From NCBI GenBank assembly GCA_026985975.1, contig JALSPL010000556.1:1-6360 (forward strand): DNA of 6,360 nucleotides. The letters are read 5' to 3'. Below, piece by piece: positions 5,448-6,360 of this stretch (positions are counted from its first letter, which is position 1; each line of letters begins with the position of its first letter). The notes beneath the pieces are model-generated. The model made no database searches and was not told where the DNA came from. It was given only the letters and a program-made list of their open reading frames with translations. Both the position numbers and the translations under genes were made by a program. This DNA comes from Anaerolineae bacterium. GTDB lineage: Bacteria > Chloroflexota > Anaerolineae > J102.

Positions 5448-6360
5448 ATGCCCTGGTTTCTCATCGAGCCCTCCGGCTACCGATATCCTATCAGCGAAAA
5501 CGAAAAGGACGGCCTGAGCATTGGCCGCACGCCCGACAATGACGTCATCCTCAGCGATCTAGGGGTTTCGCGGCATCACGCCTACATTCGCGTGCGGGGC
5601 CGGGAAGCGTGGCTATACGATCGGGATAGCGCCAACGGCACATGGTTGAATGGTCAACGTATCGTCGCACCGCAAAGGATGAAGCCGGGAGACATTATCA
5701 GAGTGGGAGACGTCGAGCTGCGAATGGCCTACACGCCGCCCGAGACGCCGCCTGTTTCCACCGTCTCAGGCGCTACATCAGTTCACAAAAAATCATCTCC
5801 CACGCTCTATATTGTGTTAGGCGCGCTGTTGGGAGTATTGGGCCTGGCTCTCATCGGACTGGCCCTGCTGCCTCGATTCACCCGGCCCGCCGCCCCCACG
5901 CCTACGCCTTCGCCCTACGCCCGCTACGCGGACGCGATTCGGGCCACGGTGTTCGTGTTGACGCCGGTGGGAAATACGCCCAACGGTCGGGCGGGCAGCG
6001 GCGTCATTCTCACAGGAAAGGGCCGCATTCTCACAGCATACAGCGTTGTGGTGAATCCTTCCACGGGCCGCTCTTACAACCACAGCAATCTGGTGACGGT
6101 GGGCGTAACGTCCGCAACAGGCGGCGGCAGCCTCATCTGGTATCAGGCCCATGTGGTGCGGGCCGATCGCCAACGAGATATGGCAATGTTGCAGATTTTT
6201 GCAAAAGAGGATGGTTCGCCGCTGCCCAACAGCTTCAGGCTGCGGGCCATGCCCATCGGCGATTCCGACGCCATGCAGCCGGGAGACGCCATCGCCGTCA
6301 TCAGTTTCCCGGCAGGTGAAGCGGGTTCGGGTCCGAATCCGGGCAAGGCGCTGGCTCTGG
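5448..6360 (+). CDS. FHA domain - transmembrane - trypsin/HtrA-like (pseudo)protease, 3' truncated by window
   Basis: The frame stays open to the window end, giving 304 residues. Residues 1-93 form a forkhead-associated domain that binds phosphothreonine: G26-R27, S41-R-H-H44 and N63-G64-T65 are the conserved binding positions. After a linker, residues 119-141 are a hydrophobic helix preceded by HKK, suggesting FHA inside the cell and the rest outside. A Pro/Thr linker (TPTPSP) precedes a chymotrypsin-fold domain from about 162. GSGVI (183-187), RILTAYSVV (193-201), RDMAMLQI (243-250) and MPIGDSDAMQPGDAIAV (268-284) align by eye with HtrA proteases. The catalytic His of that family (HVV) is Ser199 here, while the Asp is present as D244. 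The Ser region lies beyond the window. A serine-less or altered triad implies a non-proteolytic or unusual role, possibly sensing tied to Ser/Thr kinase signalling. The ATG follows the CACTGAA array without a Shine-Dalgarno site. Confidence 0.85.
   Translation, partial: MPWFLIEPSGYRYPISENEKDGLSIGRTPDNDVILSDLGVSRHHAYIRVRGREAWLYDRDSANGTWLNGQRIVAPQRMKPGDIIRVGDVELRMAYTPPETPPVSTVSGATSVHKKSSPTLYIVLGALLGVLGLALIGLALLPRFTRPAAPTPTPSPYARYADAIRATVFVLTPVGNTPNGRAGSGVILTGKGRILTAYSVVVNPSTGRSYNHSNLVTVGVTSATGGGSLIWYQAHVVRADRQRDMAMLQIFAKEDGSPLPNSFRLRAMPIGDSDAMQPGDAIAVISFPAGEAGSGPNPGKALAL

Noticed and set aside
6150..6161. AHVV (residues 234-237) as the catalytic His motif of the HtrA-like domain
   Set aside because: It looks like the HtrA AHVV motif, but it lies only nine residues before the catalytic Asp block and aligns with the AKVV strand that precedes that Asp in HtrA. 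The true His position is the TAYSVV block at 196-201.
5642..6319. 225-codon + strand frame inside the FHA-protease gene
   Set aside because: It is out of frame with the reading from 5448, which carries clear FHA and HtrA-like motifs; the alternative frame shows none and is Arg/His-rich.

Overview
The window carries five protein genes, all on the + strand, separated by gaps of roughly 90 to 235 bases that are rich in short repeats. The genes are GC-rich. The proline/threonine linker of the last protein, the degenerate tandem repeats in every gap and the general protein style suggest an environmental bacterium, perhaps Chloroflexota. That assignment is inference only, because no rRNA or marker gene is present.

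Layout: positions 1-182 hold no gene I can support. An extended -10 promoter (183-191) and a Shine-Dalgarno site (231-234) lead into lpdA, dihydrolipoyl dehydrogenase (243-1640). A 90-base gap with a stem-loop and degenerate heptamer repeats follows. Next is a dihydrodipicolinate-reductase-fold / 2,4-diaminopentanoate-dehydrogenase-like oxidoreductase (1731-2732). The next gap contains a 141-base palindromic element with terminal inverted repeats and flanking AATCCT direct repeats, then a second heptamer array. lipA, lipoyl synthase, occupies 2968-3936. The gap after it contains a third short heptamer run and an array of GAGATT/AATCTC motifs repeated every 10-11 bases in two opposing arms. An M20-family amidohydrolase follows (4168-5349), then a fourth heptamer array. 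Last is a gene cut off by the window end (5448-6360+), coding for an FHA domain, a transmembrane helix and a trypsin/HtrA-like domain whose expected catalytic His is Ser.

Functionally, lipA and lpdA both serve lipoyl-dependent 2-oxoacid dehydrogenase or glycine cleavage complexes: LipA makes the lipoyl cofactor and Lpd reoxidises it. The two other enzymes probably act on amino-acid-type substrates, but nothing shows they belong to the same pathway. The large repeat-filled gaps argue against one tight operon. The most unusual items are the predicted pseudo-protease fused to FHA, the MITE-like element, the helically spaced decamer palindrome, and the recurrence of different 7-base tandem repeats in every gap.
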